Of a DNA stretch of 64,000 nt, positions 27,050 to 35,757 are shown one piece after another. Under the pieces are notes generated by a model. The model was not told the origin of the DNA. It ran no database searches and saw only the letters and a list, made by a program, of their open reading frames with translations. The translations under genes and the position numbers were made by a program. The stretch covers positions 2,170,001 to 2,234,000 of the forward strand of contig NZ_JAFBCB010000001.1 of assembly GCF_016907455.1 (NCBI RefSeq), given 5' to 3'. The stretch comes from Brachybacterium muris (GTDB lineage Bacteria; Actinomycetota; Actinomycetes; Actinomycetales; Dermabacteraceae). Numbering within the stretch: the first letter of the stretch is position 1; the number at the start of each line of letters is the position of its first letter.

Positions 27050-27160
27050 CAGGCTGAGTACCACCCTGCCTGACAGTTGCGGGGCCGTAGGCTCCCCCGT
27101 CGCACAGGGCCCAGAACGGTACTTTCGGGACACATCTGCTGCGTGGGGTATACCCAAACG
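27050..27160 (-). repeat. GGGTATACCC unit D
   Basis: Core 27145-27155. Minus strand reads TTTGGGTATACCCCACGCAG, CAGATGTGTCCCGAAAGT, CCGTTCTGGGCCC, aligning with units A and C over ~60-100 bases. Points toward the ATPase gene. Confidence 0.72.
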
Positions 27161-27566
27161 GAACTGCTGTCGCGATCGCCACCGCAAAAGGCGATCCGTC
27201 CCACTGCTACCGATCCGCTGCTGTCAGCAAGGCGTGGGCTCCGCCAGAACTGCAACCGCGCTCACCCTCTGCTGCAGGCGCCCCGCTTCCAGGGCGCGCG
27301 GGAAGCCTCAGGATCACTACCTTTCATGCATCGCTTCGCAGAGAACGCAGCTTGATGGTCACAACGTCCTCCCTCAAGCGCAGCTTGTACCGCAATGGGC
27401 CCGCGGTAGACGGAAAGTGATCCGCGCCGCATGGCGCGCCGCCCAACCCTAACCGCCATAGCTATAGCTATAGCCAGGTCTGGCAGGGGGCGGGCATGGT
27501 GCATATCCTTCCAGGCCGCCCAGCGGACAAGCCAGATCAGATGTCACCTATCGATGAGGCAGCCCC
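27161..27566. other. Gene-free region left of IS1380 B
   Basis: About 400 bases with no supported gene. It contains a small tandem repeat of AGCTAT/TATAGC (three units, ~27462-27478) and lower GC than the flanks. If the resolvase once had an upstream promoter or crossover site, the IS1380 B insertion at 27567-27570 has separated it and it would lie here. Confidence 0.4.
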
Positions 27567-27736
27567 TTAACCTCGATCTTTCACGGTGCTGCTGAGCGGC
27601 AGTGTCGGGCGTCGAGGCCGATGTCCGTAGCCGATTCTGGCATCAGGGTGTGACGGTCCGCCGCGTGTCGGTCGCGGTGGTCGGGCGTCCAGAGCCAGGG
27701 TCCTTGGGGAGTGCGGTCAACGACGAGTTTGTGAGG

Positions 27737-29128
27737 CTATCCGGCGGGGGCGGGGAGTTGGGTGAGGCGGGCGTGGCCTGCCAGGACGATCCGGGCCCAG
27801 AGTGACTGGTCCGAGAGGTGTAGGACCTGCTGACGAGCATGCCGTGCGATGGTCGCGGGGATCTGGAACAGGCGGTGGCGCACGCGTTTGGGTTCCCACC
27901 GCCGAGCGGGCTGGTCGGCGTAGCCGAGCAGCCCCATCCAGGCAGTGATCTCACTGGCCAGAGCCACGATCTGGCACCAGATCCGGTTCTGCGCGAACGA
28001 GGTCAGGGGCAGGTTCCGCAGGCCCATGTCTTTCGCGGCCCGGATCCGGTCCTCGCAACGAGCACGCCGACGGTGACGCACCTCGAGATCGGCGAGCTGG
28101 CCCGTGGAGGTGTTGGTCGCGAACGCAGTGAGCCGGTAGCCATCGACGTCATCGAACCGCAGCTGCGCCCCGGGATGAGGGCGCTCACGCCGGACGATGA
28201 CTCGCATCCCGGTCGGCCAGTCCTCGTCGAGGTCGAGCAGCCCGGTCAGTTCGGCGACGTCCGCGCCGTCCCGGACGTCGCCGCCTGGGTTGTAGGCCGG
28301 CTCCCACACGTCCTTCGGGATCAAGCGAAACAGTTCCGGCGTGTTCGCAGGCAGGGTGAATCCGACCGAGTACGAGACCCGCCGCTTCACGAGCTCCTGC
28401 AGCGTCTTCTTCGTGCCACCGGCCCCGTCAATCCGGACCAGCACTTTCTTCCCGGGCCGGGACCCCATCCCCACCTGAGCCAGCGCATCGGCGATCACGC
28501 TCTTGTGATCGGCGGCGGTGTTCGAACCGGCGTTACCGGGGCGCAGGAGACAGGTCAGCATCTCTCCGCTTCCTCCGGTGCCGTGGTCGACGAACGCCAG
28601 CAACGGATGGAATCCGAAACCCTTCTTGAACGTCGGCCTGGCGAACTCCTTCTCGCTATGGGACGTCACCAGTGATGCATCCAGGTCGATGACCAGCGGA
28701 TTCTTCACCGTTGCGTTCGCATTGGGGGCGTGATGCCCGGCCTGAGCCCAGGCGTTCTTGCGAGCATTCCGGCGGGCCGTGCTGATCGCGTTCTCGGCCT
28801 TGTCGACGTCAGCCGCCAGGGCGGTCAGCAGGCGGGAGATCGTCGGATCCGAGGCCACAGGCCCATACACCTCCGGTTCCGCCCGCAGCGTCGCGACGTC
28901 GGCCAGGCAGTCCCCACCGACCGCGAGCATCAGCGCAAGATCGGTGAGGATCTTCCCCGGATCATGCCGCGAGAACTGCTTCCTCCACGGGGCCAGCGCT
29001 CTAGACAGCTCGTTGGCCAGGCCCGTCGCCCGCAGCGTCTGGGTCAGCAGGATCCCGCCTGCTTGACCGACGGCGGGCACCGATGCGACATCAACCTGAG
29101 GACGTGGATACAACCCGGTAGTATTCAC
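27737..29128 (-). CDS. IS1380-family transposase B
   Basis: 463 aa, intact. Same blocks as transposase A (LVIDLDASLVTSHSEKE, KVLVRIDGAGGTKKT, RHRRRARCEDRIRAAKDMGL) with many substitutions, so the two elements are separate arrivals rather than duplicates. GTG start 29128. Confidence 0.94.
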   Translation of the reverse strand: MNTTGLYPRPQVDVASVPAVGQAGGILLTQTLRATGLANELSRALAPWRKQFSRHDPGKILTDLALMLAVGGDCLADVATLRAEPEVYGPVASDPTISRLLTALAADVDKAENAISTARRNARKNAWAQAGHHAPNANATVKNPLVIDLDASLVTSHSEKEFARPTFKKGFGFHPLLAFVDHGTGGSGEMLTCLLRPGNAGSNTAADHKSVIADALAQVGMGSRPGKKVLVRIDGAGGTKKTLQELVKRRVSYSVGFTLPANTPELFRLIPKDVWEPAYNPGGDVRDGADVAELTGLLDLDEDWPTGMRVIVRRERPHPGAQLRFDDVDGYRLTAFATNTSTGQLADLEVRHRRRARCEDRIRAAKDMGLRNLPLTSFAQNRIWCQIVALASEITAWMGLLGYADQPARRWEPKRVRHRLFQIPATIARHARQQVLHLSDQSLWARIVLAGHARLTQLPAPAG

Positions 29129-29131
29129 CCT

Positions 29132-29202
29132 GAAGGTGCTCCTTGGACTGCGAAGAACTGGACTCTTGACAAGCCCTATTCTTCCAGTTCAGGAGCACCT
29201 TC
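29132..29202 (-). promoter_or_regulatory. Masking inverted repeat before IS1380 B transposase
   Basis: GAAGGTGCTCCT (29132-29143) pairs with AGGAGCACCTTC (29191-29202). An inner GAACTGGA/TCCAGTTC pair lies between them. On the transposase strand the AGGAG is inside the arm nearest the gene. Confidence 0.5.
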
Positions 29203-29277
29203 ACCCATCACGACCCGCCCCTCGGACACCTCAACGATGAAAGCCCGAGGTTAAGACACACGGGAAGGCGCGAGCCG

Positions 29278-29892
29278 ATGACGCGTTACGGGTACGCCAG
29301 GGTCTCGACCGACGAGCAGAACCTCGGACGACAGATAGACGCACTGACCGCCCACGGTGTGCTCCCCGAGCACCTGCACCAGGAGACGGCATCGGGTGCA
29401 GCGCCCAACCGTCCCGTCCTAGACCGGCTCATGTCGGGCGTACTGGCCGAGGGCGACACCCTGGTGGTGACCGACCTCGATCGCCTCTCCCGGCGCACGA
29501 GCCGGCTCATTCTCACCTTGGACGAGCTGACGACCCGCGGGATCACGGTGGAGTCGCTGCACGAGCGCGTGGACACCTCCACAGCAGACGGCATGTTCTC
29601 GGTGACGCTGCTCGGAGCCCTCGCGCAGCGCGAGCGAGACCGCATCAGGGAGCGCACCATGGCAGGGCTCGAAGCCGCTCGGAACCGCGGCCACCGCCCC
29701 GGCTGACCGATCGCCGTCAAGCCCGAACAGTACGAGACCGTCTTGCTCCTGCGCGGCCAGGGCCGGCCGTACCGAGCCATTGCCTCCGCGACCGGACTAT
29801 CCGCCAGCACCGTTGCTCGCATTTGCCGAGGAGACACCCCCGGCCACGAGACGTACCGCCAGCAACAGGAGATCCAGCCCGTTCTCCGCTGA
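29278..29892 (+). pseudogene. Serine resolvase/invertase with in-frame stop
   Basis: The catalytic domain is complete: YGYARVSTDEQN with nucleophile Ser, then LDRLSRRTSRL and ALAQRERDRIRERTMAGLEAA. The frame stops at TGA 29704-29706 after RGHRPG, then continues in the same frame as IAVKPEQYETVLLLRGQG and an HTH (YRAIASATGLSASTVARIC) to 29892. A CGA-to-TGA change would explain it. As written the protein (142 aa) lacks its DNA-binding domain. Confidence 0.88.
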
Positions 29893-29913
29893 CCAACGTA
29901 CCGGACCAGGGCA

Positions 29914-29961
29914 TTGCAGTAGTGCAGTAGGTCCGTATTGCAGTAGGTCAGTAGTTCCGTA
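29914..29961 (+). repeat. Two tandem 24-bp repeats
   Basis: Units 29914-29937 and 29938-29961, each starting TTGCAGTAG and ending TCCGTA, 21 of 24 positions the same. Directly after the resolvase gene; may be a recombinase or repressor binding array. Confidence 0.65.
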
Positions 29962-30123
29962 TCGCGAGCGGATCACGGGGCGGGACCTCACGGGCGGCAT
30001 CCACGCAGCCGACGACCGTGCGCTGCCCGCACTCTTGGCAGTGCCAGGTCCGATGCCCGAGCGTCATCGGTCCCCCGCCGCACAGGCACGCAGCCCATCC
30101 GACGACGTACCGAGTCGAGCCGC

Positions 30124-30258
30124 AGCCGCAGCGTGGCGGCGTGGGCTCGCAAAGGGGGAAGTGCCTTGGAAGGCCAACGAGATCGAGGCTGTTGACGACT
30201 ACTTCGACGTGTCGGTGGGAGAGCTCTTCGATGGCCTCGGACTGTTCCGGGACACGAA
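30124..30258 (+). pseudogene. Remnant of an XRE-type regulator C-terminus
   Basis: The plus frame reads WRRGLAKGEVPWKANEIEAV then YFDVSVGELFDGLGLFRDTK, like the last helices of phage-type Cro/CI proteins. No helix-turn-helix start is present upstream, and the frame runs into the tRNA-Lys terminator. Probably a decayed piece of an integrated element at the tRNA. Confidence 0.45.
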
Positions 30259-30290
30259 GAAGCCCCACCGGGCAACCGGTGGGGCTTCTT
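30257..30290 (-). terminator. Terminator of tRNA-Lys
   Basis: 15-bp perfect stem AAGAAGCCCCACCGG with CCGGTGGGGCTTCTT and a GCAA tetraloop. It begins a few bases after the tRNA 3' end on the minus strand. Confidence 0.75.
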
Positions 30291-30294
30291 CGAG

Positions 30295-30371
30295 TGGTGC
30301 GCCATCAGGGACTCGAACCCCGGACCCGCTGATTAAGAGTCAGCTGCTCTAACCAACTGAGCTAATGGCGC
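30295..30371 (-). tRNA. tRNA-Lys (CTT)
   Basis: Acceptor GCGCCAT pairs with ATGGCGC, anticodon stem-loop CTGACTCTTAATCAG, T-arm GGTTCGAGTCC, and an encoded CCA. The 3' end faces the accessory region, as for a tRNA used as an integration site. Confidence 0.95.
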
Positions 30372-30636
30372 GAACAGATGGAGACTCTATACCCGTCCCA
30401 GACCATGCTCCAACCCGCTGGGCCACTCTGTGAGCGAGCCGACAACGAGAACCGTGGCCCGCCCAGCGTGATCATCCACCCCGGCCATGTGACGCACCCC
30501 CACGGTCGGTCCTGTCCGGGCAACGGCCGCACCGCCTGTGGACATGGCACAGCAGCTCCTCGAGCATCCCCTAGAATCGGGGCTCCCAGGACCGTCGCCG
30601 CAGGCGGGCCCCGATCCGTCGGCGAAGGAGGACAGC

Positions 30637-31533
30637 GTGAGGATCGCCGTCACCGGCGCCACCGGAGTGCTCGGCCAGGAGGCCGTCGAAGCCCTGGTCG
30701 CTGCAGGACATGAGGTCACCGGCGTCACACGCCGAGACCGCGGGGTCCCCGTGATCGAGGGGCGAGGCGGCACCGCCGTCATCGCCGACGTGTTCGACTC
30801 CAACGACCTGGCCCGCACCTTCCGTGGCCACGACGTCGTCATCAACACTCTTGCCAAGGTCCCCGTGGGCATGGCTGCCATGCGCCCCTTGGCCTGGCGG
30901 GAGGACGACCGCCTGCACGCCGAGGCGTCCGTCGCCATCGCCCAGGCCGCCGCCACCGCCGGGGTGCGCCGCCTGATCCAGGAGTCCTCCGCGTACCTGT
31001 ACCCGGACAACGGCTCCGACTGGATCGGTGAGGACCTCGCCCTCGCGGTGCGCAACCAGGCCTTCCGGCCCCGTGTGCGGGAGATGCGAGCAGCCGTGGA
31101 CTTCGCGACCTCCGGCCGCAGCGCCGTGATCCTGCGCCTGGCGCAGCTGTTCGGCCGCGACCCGCACACCACCCACGCGCTGAAGGCCACCCGTGAGGCC
31201 GACCCGATCCTGCTGGGCCGCCCCGACGGCTACATCACCCTGCTGCACCACACCGATGCCGGCCGGGCCTTCGTGGCCGCGCTGCGGGCCGGCAGCGGCT
31301 TCTACAACGTGGGTGGGGAACCCATCACCCGGGCCCGCTGGGCGAAGGACCTCGGCATCGAGGCGAAGGCCAAGGGCCCGGCCAAGTTCTACCCCGAGAT
31401 CACCCAGGCCCTGGTGGGGACCCGCCTGGACGTGCAGCGCCGCTCCCAGCGCATCTCCTCGGTGCGGTTCATGTCCGAGACCGGCTGGTGGCCCACGATC
31501 GGCCCCTCCACCCCCGGTTGGTCACGCCGCTAG
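30637..31533 (+). CDS. NAD-dependent epimerase/dehydratase family protein
   Basis: 298 aa. Rossmann motif VTGATGVLGQEAVEAL at the N-terminus, and the active-site region is around QESSAYLYPDNGSDW. Extended-SDR architecture with a substrate domain at the C-terminus (YNVGGEPITRARWAKDL). GTG 30637 follows GAAGGAG by six bases. It is the first core-type gene after tRNA-Lys and converges on the lipoprotein gene with a 4-base overlap. Substrate unknown. Confidence 0.82.
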   Translation: MRIAVTGATGVLGQEAVEALVAAGHEVTGVTRRDRGVPVIEGRGGTAVIADVFDSNDLARTFRGHDVVINTLAKVPVGMAAMRPLAWREDDRLHAEASVAIAQAAATAGVRRLIQESSAYLYPDNGSDWIGEDLALAVRNQAFRPRVREMRAAVDFATSGRSAVILRLAQLFGRDPHTTHALKATREADPILLGRPDGYITLLHHTDAGRAFVAALRAGSGFYNVGGEPITRARWAKDLGIEAKAKGPAKFYPEITQALVGTRLDVQRRSQRISSVRFMSETGWWPTIGPSTPGWSRR

Positions 31534-31865
31534 TTCCCGGCGGTTTCCACGCTCACGATCAGCCCCGGCTCCTGCCCGAAGAAGGCGCCGGGCAGCGCCC
31601 ACACGGTGCGCGACTGTGAGGTCGCGGCATCCTCAGCGGTGCACTGCACCGGTGCCAGGCGCTCGAAGTCCAGCTCGCCCTCGCACTCCTTGGCAGTGAG
31701 GTCCCAGCCCGAGGTGTCGATCCCCTCGTCGCGGTAGTCGAAGTCCAGTGCGGTCTGCACGTCGGTCATCAGCTGTTCGGCCGGGACAGGTTCCATCCCG
31801 TACACCCCGCCCATCCCCAGCGCGACCACCTCGTTGTCACCGTTGAAGGTGGCCCATCGGGCCTC
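31530..31865 (-). pseudogene. Lipoprotein, C-terminal fragment (split by IS21 copy 2)
   Basis: Encodes the last ~110 residues (RWATFNGDNEVVALGMGG to VSVETAGN) with cysteines in KECEGELDF and PVQCTAED. Rejoins 34447-35126 as LTEEARWATF when the IS and one GCCTC are removed, 337 codons in all. Confidence 0.88.
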
Positions 31866-31978
31866 TGAGTATTCGTAGTCGTGGGAGCCACCGAATCTTG
31901 CTCTTGGGGACCGCCGATCGTGCCGACGGGGGCCAGTAGCCGCCGCGGTGGGGACCACTGGCTCCCGCCGGCATCGGG

Positions 31979-32725
31979 TCACTGGGGCAGTGCGGTGTGT
32001 TCTCGCATGTTCCTGTCGCCGGTGTCGATCCAGATTGTGTTGTGCACGATGCGGTCCATGATCGCATCGGCGTGGACTGCTCCACCGAGCCGGGCGTGCC
32101 AGTCCTTCTTCGGGTACTGGGTGCAGAACACGGTCGAGCCGGTGTCATAGCGGCGCTCGAGCAGTTCCAGCAGCATCGAACGCATTCCCTCGTCAGGATG
32201 GTCCAGCAGCCACTCGTCGATCACCAGCAGCGAGAACGTGGAGTACTTCCGCAGGAACTTCGTCTGGCCCTGCGGCTTGTCCTTTGCCAGGGCCCAGGCC
32301 TCTTCGAGGTCGGGCATTCGGATGTAGTGGGCTCGGAGCCGGTGCTGGCAGGCCTGCTTCGCCAGCGCGCAGCCGAGGTAGGACTTCCCTGAGCCGGTGA
32401 AGCCCTGGAAGACCACGTTCTGTTGCCGCTGGATGAAGGAGCAGGTTGCCAGTTGCGCGATCACGTTCCGGTTCAGTCCCCGTTCCTCGACCAGATCCAG
32501 CCGCCGCAGGTCCGCTCCGGGATAACGCAGCCCCGCCCGGCGGATCAGACCCTCGACCTTTCCATGATTGAAGATGGAATGCGCCTCGTCCACGATCAGC
32601 TGGAGCCGTTCCTGGAACGACATCCCCAGCACGTGAGCCTCATCCTGGGCATCGATCGCGTCCAGCAGCGCGGTCGCGCCCATCTCGCGCAGCTTCCGCT
32701 TCGTGTCGTTATCGATCACGCTCAC
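31979..32725 (-). CDS. istB: IS21 helper ATPase IstB, copy 2
   Basis: 248 aa, identical in translation to the IstB of copies 1 and 3. Walker A and B intact. Confidence 0.95.
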   Translation of the reverse strand: MSVIDNDTKRKLREMGATALLDAIDAQDEAHVLGMSFQERLQLIVDEAHSIFNHGKVEGLIRRAGLRYPGADLRRLDLVEERGLNRNVIAQLATCSFIQRQQNVVFQGFTGSGKSYLGCALAKQACQHRLRAHYIRMPDLEEAWALAKDKPQGQTKFLRKYSTFSLLVIDEWLLDHPDEGMRSMLLELLERRYDTGSTVFCTQYPKKDWHARLGGAVHADAIMDRIVHNTIWIDTGDRNMREHTALPQ

Positions 32726-34284
32726 CGGACACCTCCGGCGTAGTAGTCGGCGCCACGGACGTATCCGCCGTCTTCCGCGGGTTCCTCGCGGGGTGGACGC
32801 AGGGCGGCGACCTTGTCCTGCCCGGTGGCCAAGATCGGGTGCAGATGCGCATAGCGCGGTGAACGGACCCGTCCCGTCAGCGCGAGTGCGCAGGCCGCCT
32901 CGACCCGATCTACGGAGAAGCGGCGAGAGAGCCGTAGCACCGCCAACGCGGGATCCAGGCCCTGTTCCACGATCGGCACGGACTCGAAGATCCGCTGGAT
33001 CACGATCACCGTGGCCGGCCCGACCCGATCTGCCCACGCCCGCACCCTCTGCGCGTCCCAGGCCTGGAAACGCTCGCCCGCAGGTAGGTCCGCGTCGTTG
33101 GTGCGGTACTCATTGCTCGCGGTCTCCGGGAGCAGCAGGTGACTGGTCAGTCGCTGGCTGCCCTGATAGATCTCCAGCGTCCGGGCCGTGATGCGCAGAT
33201 CGACCTTCGCGCCGATGTGCGCGAACGGCGCGGAGTAGAAGTTCCGCGCGAACGTGACGTGCCCGTTCCTGCCCACTCGTCGTCCGTAGTGCCATGTCGA
33301 GATCTCGTAGGGCACCGCCGGCAGCGGCGTCAGCAGCGGCCGCTCCTCCGCGTCGAACACGCTGGCGCGGGATCCGGGCCGCTTCTGGAACGGCTCCGCG
33401 TTATAGGCCTCCATCCGCTGCCCGATGGCGGCTGCAAGTTCGGGCAGGGACGTGAATCGCTGATCCCGCAGCCCGGCGATGACCCAGGTCGCGACGTGCG
33501 CGACGGTGTTCTCCACGCTCGCCTTGTCTTTCGGTTTCCGCACCCTCCCCGGGAGCACCGCCGCCGAGTAATGCGCTGCCATCTCGCGATACGCATCGTT
33601 CAGGACGATCTCGCCCTCGCGGGGGTGCTTCACCACACCGGTCTTGAGGTTGTCCGGAACGATCCTCGGGACCGTCCCGCCCAGCGCCTCGAACATCGCT
33701 ACGTGCGCTCGCAGCCAGGACTCCTGGCGCATATCCAGCGCCGGGAAGCAGAACGCGTAACGAGAAAAAGGCAGGCAGGCAACGAACAAGAACACCTTCG
33801 AGACCTCGCCGGTGACCGGATCGGCCAGCTCCATCGTGGGGCCGGACCAGTCGACCTCCACGCTCTGGCCGGCCTTGTGACCGACTCTCGAAGCGGCACC
33901 GGTGACCATGACGTGGTGCTGGTAGGTGCGGCAAAACCGGTCATACCCCATCGCCGGATCCCCAGCCGCCGTGGTCGCGTCGAAGTACTCGCCGTGCAAC
34001 AGCTTCAGCGTCACGCCGACCCTGGCCATCTCTCGATGGACCTGTTCCCAGTCCGGCTGTGCGAACACGCTCTCGTGCTCGCCCCGGCCCGGGAACAACC
34101 GGGCATACACCTGCTCATCGGCGACGTCCGCGATATCGCCCCACCCGATCCCTGCAGCGTCAGCGGCCTCGAACACCGCCCTCACGGACTTGCGGGACAT
34201 GCCCTGCGAGGACGAAATCGCTCGCCCCGACAGACCTTCTGCGCGCAGCTGGAGCACCAGCTTCGCCCTGATCTTCCGTACCAT
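32722..34284 (-). CDS. istA: IS21 transposase IstA, copy 2
   Basis: 520 aa, identical in translation to copies 1 and 3; DDE residues intact. The masking inverted repeat is at 34293-34333. Confidence 0.95.
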   Translation of the reverse strand: MVRKIRAKLVLQLRAEGLSGRAISSSQGMSRKSVRAVFEAADAAGIGWGDIADVADEQVYARLFPGRGEHESVFAQPDWEQVHREMARVGVTLKLLHGEYFDATTAAGDPAMGYDRFCRTYQHHVMVTGAASRVGHKAGQSVEVDWSGPTMELADPVTGEVSKVFLFVACLPFSRYAFCFPALDMRQESWLRAHVAMFEALGGTVPRIVPDNLKTGVVKHPREGEIVLNDAYREMAAHYSAAVLPGRVRKPKDKASVENTVAHVATWVIAGLRDQRFTSLPELAAAIGQRMEAYNAEPFQKRPGSRASVFDAEERPLLTPLPAVPYEISTWHYGRRVGRNGHVTFARNFYSAPFAHIGAKVDLRITARTLEIYQGSQRLTSHLLLPETASNEYRTNDADLPAGERFQAWDAQRVRAWADRVGPATVIVIQRIFESVPIVEQGLDPALAVLRLSRRFSVDRVEAACALALTGRVRSPRYAHLHPILATGQDKVAALRPPREEPAEDGGYVRGADYYAGGVR

Positions 34285-34446
34285 TCCAGATTGCTCCTTC
34301 CGCCGCGTGCCCTATACACACGGCGGAAGGAGCGTAGACAGAGCGGCCCCAACGACACCACTGGTGGTCCCGAACGACGCCACCGCTACGGCAGCGACGT
34401 GGCACCCGAACCCTCGATCAGCGGACCCCAGCGAGGCGAATATTCA

Positions 34447-35126
34447 GCCTCCTCGGTGAGCGGCTCATCGGCGGTGAACAGCACCCCGGAGGCCCCGCCC
34501 GGTGCCGTGATCGGGTGAGCGACGAACACCCTCTCCTCGCTGGAGCCGTCGAAGGTGGCGGTGACGGTGCAGCGCACATCGGCGCTGGGCACGTACCGCA
34601 GGTCGTTCTCGCAGGTGGCGGGCTCGGCCATGTCCGGGGTCTCCTCGGCCACCCCGCCCAGCTCCTCCAGTACCGCCGCGAGCCCCTGGGCGGGCAGGCG
34701 CTTCTCCCCGTCCTGCACGGTGACGCGGTCCTCGGGGACCGTGCGGGCGATGATCAGGGGGCGGCCCTCCTCGGAGCCGGGGACATTTGATGCGGTCGTC
34801 TCCTCACCGTCCGGCTGGTTCTCCGTCCCGCCACCGTCGGAAGCCGGTGGGGCACTGGACTGCGTGGTCGCCTCGGGGTCTGCGCTGGGGGCGCTGGTGG
34901 TCTCCTCGACAGGTGCAGGATCGGTGGCGGCAGGCTGCTCGGAGGGCCCGCACGCCGCCAGGCCTAGCAGCGCGGCAGCGGCCAACGCCGACAGAACACG
35001 TCCTCTTTGTGGCTCTCCCCTGCTCACGTGCCTGCCGGTGGCGGGCCGGCCTTCCTGCCGACCGAGAATCGGTGAGCGCCGACCGAGAATCGGTGAGCTG
35101 ACGCCCTGGTTTCGTTCGGTATCCAT
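34447..35126 (-). pseudogene. Lipoprotein, N-terminal fragment (split by IS21 copy 2)
   Basis: A lipobox LGLAACG is followed by a Thr/Ser/Pro/Glu-rich linker (~60 residues) and a folded domain with two copies of a Cys-containing block (TCENDLRYVPSADVRCTVTA here, another in the C-terminal fragment). The DUF4333-like Cys pattern is suggestive only. ATG 35126 has GAGAGGAGG upstream but puts the lipobox near residue 60. GTG 35027 would give a normal signal length and leave the tandem repeats in the leader. Confidence 0.82.
35058..35099. repeat. Two 21-bp tandem repeats with a palindrome
   Basis: CCGACCGAGAATCGGTGAGC repeated at 35058-35078 and 35079-35099. Each holds ACCGA-GAA-TCGGT. If the lipoprotein starts at 35126 they encode SPILGRR/SPILGRQ; if at 35027 they could be a double operator. 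Confidence 0.6.
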
Positions 35127-35140
35127 CCTGGCGCCTCCTC

Positions 35141-35725
35141 TCAGAGCTCGCGGATCACACGAGCGGGGTTGCCGGCCACGACGGTGCGAGCAGGGACGTC
35201 CTTGGTGACCACGGAACCGGCGCCCACCACGGCATCGTCACCGATCGTCACGCCGGGCAGCACGATCGCTCCCCCGCCGATCCACACGTTGCCGCCGATG
35301 GTGATCGGCTCGCCCGCTTCCCACCCCTCGCGGCGTGGCTGGGGGTCCAGCGGGTGGATCGGGGTGAGCAGCTGGATGTCGTTGGCCAGCTGGCAGTTCG
35401 CGCCGATGCGGATCTCCACCACGTCCAGGGCGGTCAGGCCGTAGTTCACGAAGGTGCCGGGGCCGATGTGGATCTGGGTGCCGTAGTCCACCCGCAGCGG
35501 GGCCCGCACATGGGAGCCCTCCCCCAGTTCCCCGAGCACGCCCTGGAGGATCACCTGTGCGCCGTCGGGGTCCGAGACGTAGGCCTCGTTGAAACGGGCG
35601 GTGGTGGTCAGGGCGGTTCGGTAGGCCTCCTGGAGAGCGGGATCATCGGCGATGTACCAGTCACCGGCCAGCATCCTCTCCTTGGCGGAGCGCTGGTCAT
35701 CGGGATCACGTTCGAAGGGCTTCAT
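35141..35725 (-). CDS. Maltose/galactoside-type O-acetyltransferase
   Basis: 194 aa. N-terminal Maa-like helical cap ([20 protein letters not shown]), then left-handed beta-helix hexapeptide repeats with [16 protein letters not shown] (catalytic His loop) and [20 protein letters not shown]. Acetylates hydroxyls on sugars using acetyl-CoA. Full family length. Confidence 0.9.
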   Translation of the reverse strand: MKPFERDPDDQRSAKERMLAGDWYIADDPALQEAYRTALTTTARFNEAYVSDPDGAQVILQGVLGELGEGSHVRAPLRVDYGTQIHIGPGTFVNYGLTALDVVEIRIGANCQLANDIQLLTPIHPLDPQPRREGWEAGEPITIGGNVWIGGGAIVLPGVTIGDDAVVGAGSVVTKDVPARTVVAGNPARVIREL

Positions 35726-35757
35726 GCCCCGACCCTACGTGCTGACCTGCTCACTGC

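Larger units (their letters stand above)
27571..29250 (-). mobile_element. IS1380-family element B
   Basis: 1,680 bp. Inverted repeats CCTCGATCTTTCACGG (left) and CCTCGGGCTTTCATCG (right, inward); 4-bp duplication TTAA at 27567-27570 and 29251-29254. Inserted 27 bases upstream of the resolvase start. Confidence 0.92.
31866..34446 (-). mobile_element. IS21-family element, copy 2
   Basis: 2,581 bp, same ends and proteins as copy 1. Target duplication GCCTC at 31861-31865 and 34447-34451. Confidence 0.96.

Noticed and set aside
20930..27160. CRISPR or integron attC array for the GGGTATACCC units
   Set aside because: Only four copies, 1-3 kb apart, without regular spacers; the palindrome lacks attC R'/R'' core sites and no integron integrase or cas gene is present.
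29948..30268. Small Cys-rich minus-strand frame with HCQECG and CLCGG
   Set aside because: Could be a zinc ribbon, but it overlaps the XRE remnant on the other strand and lacks a ribosome site; support is too weak.
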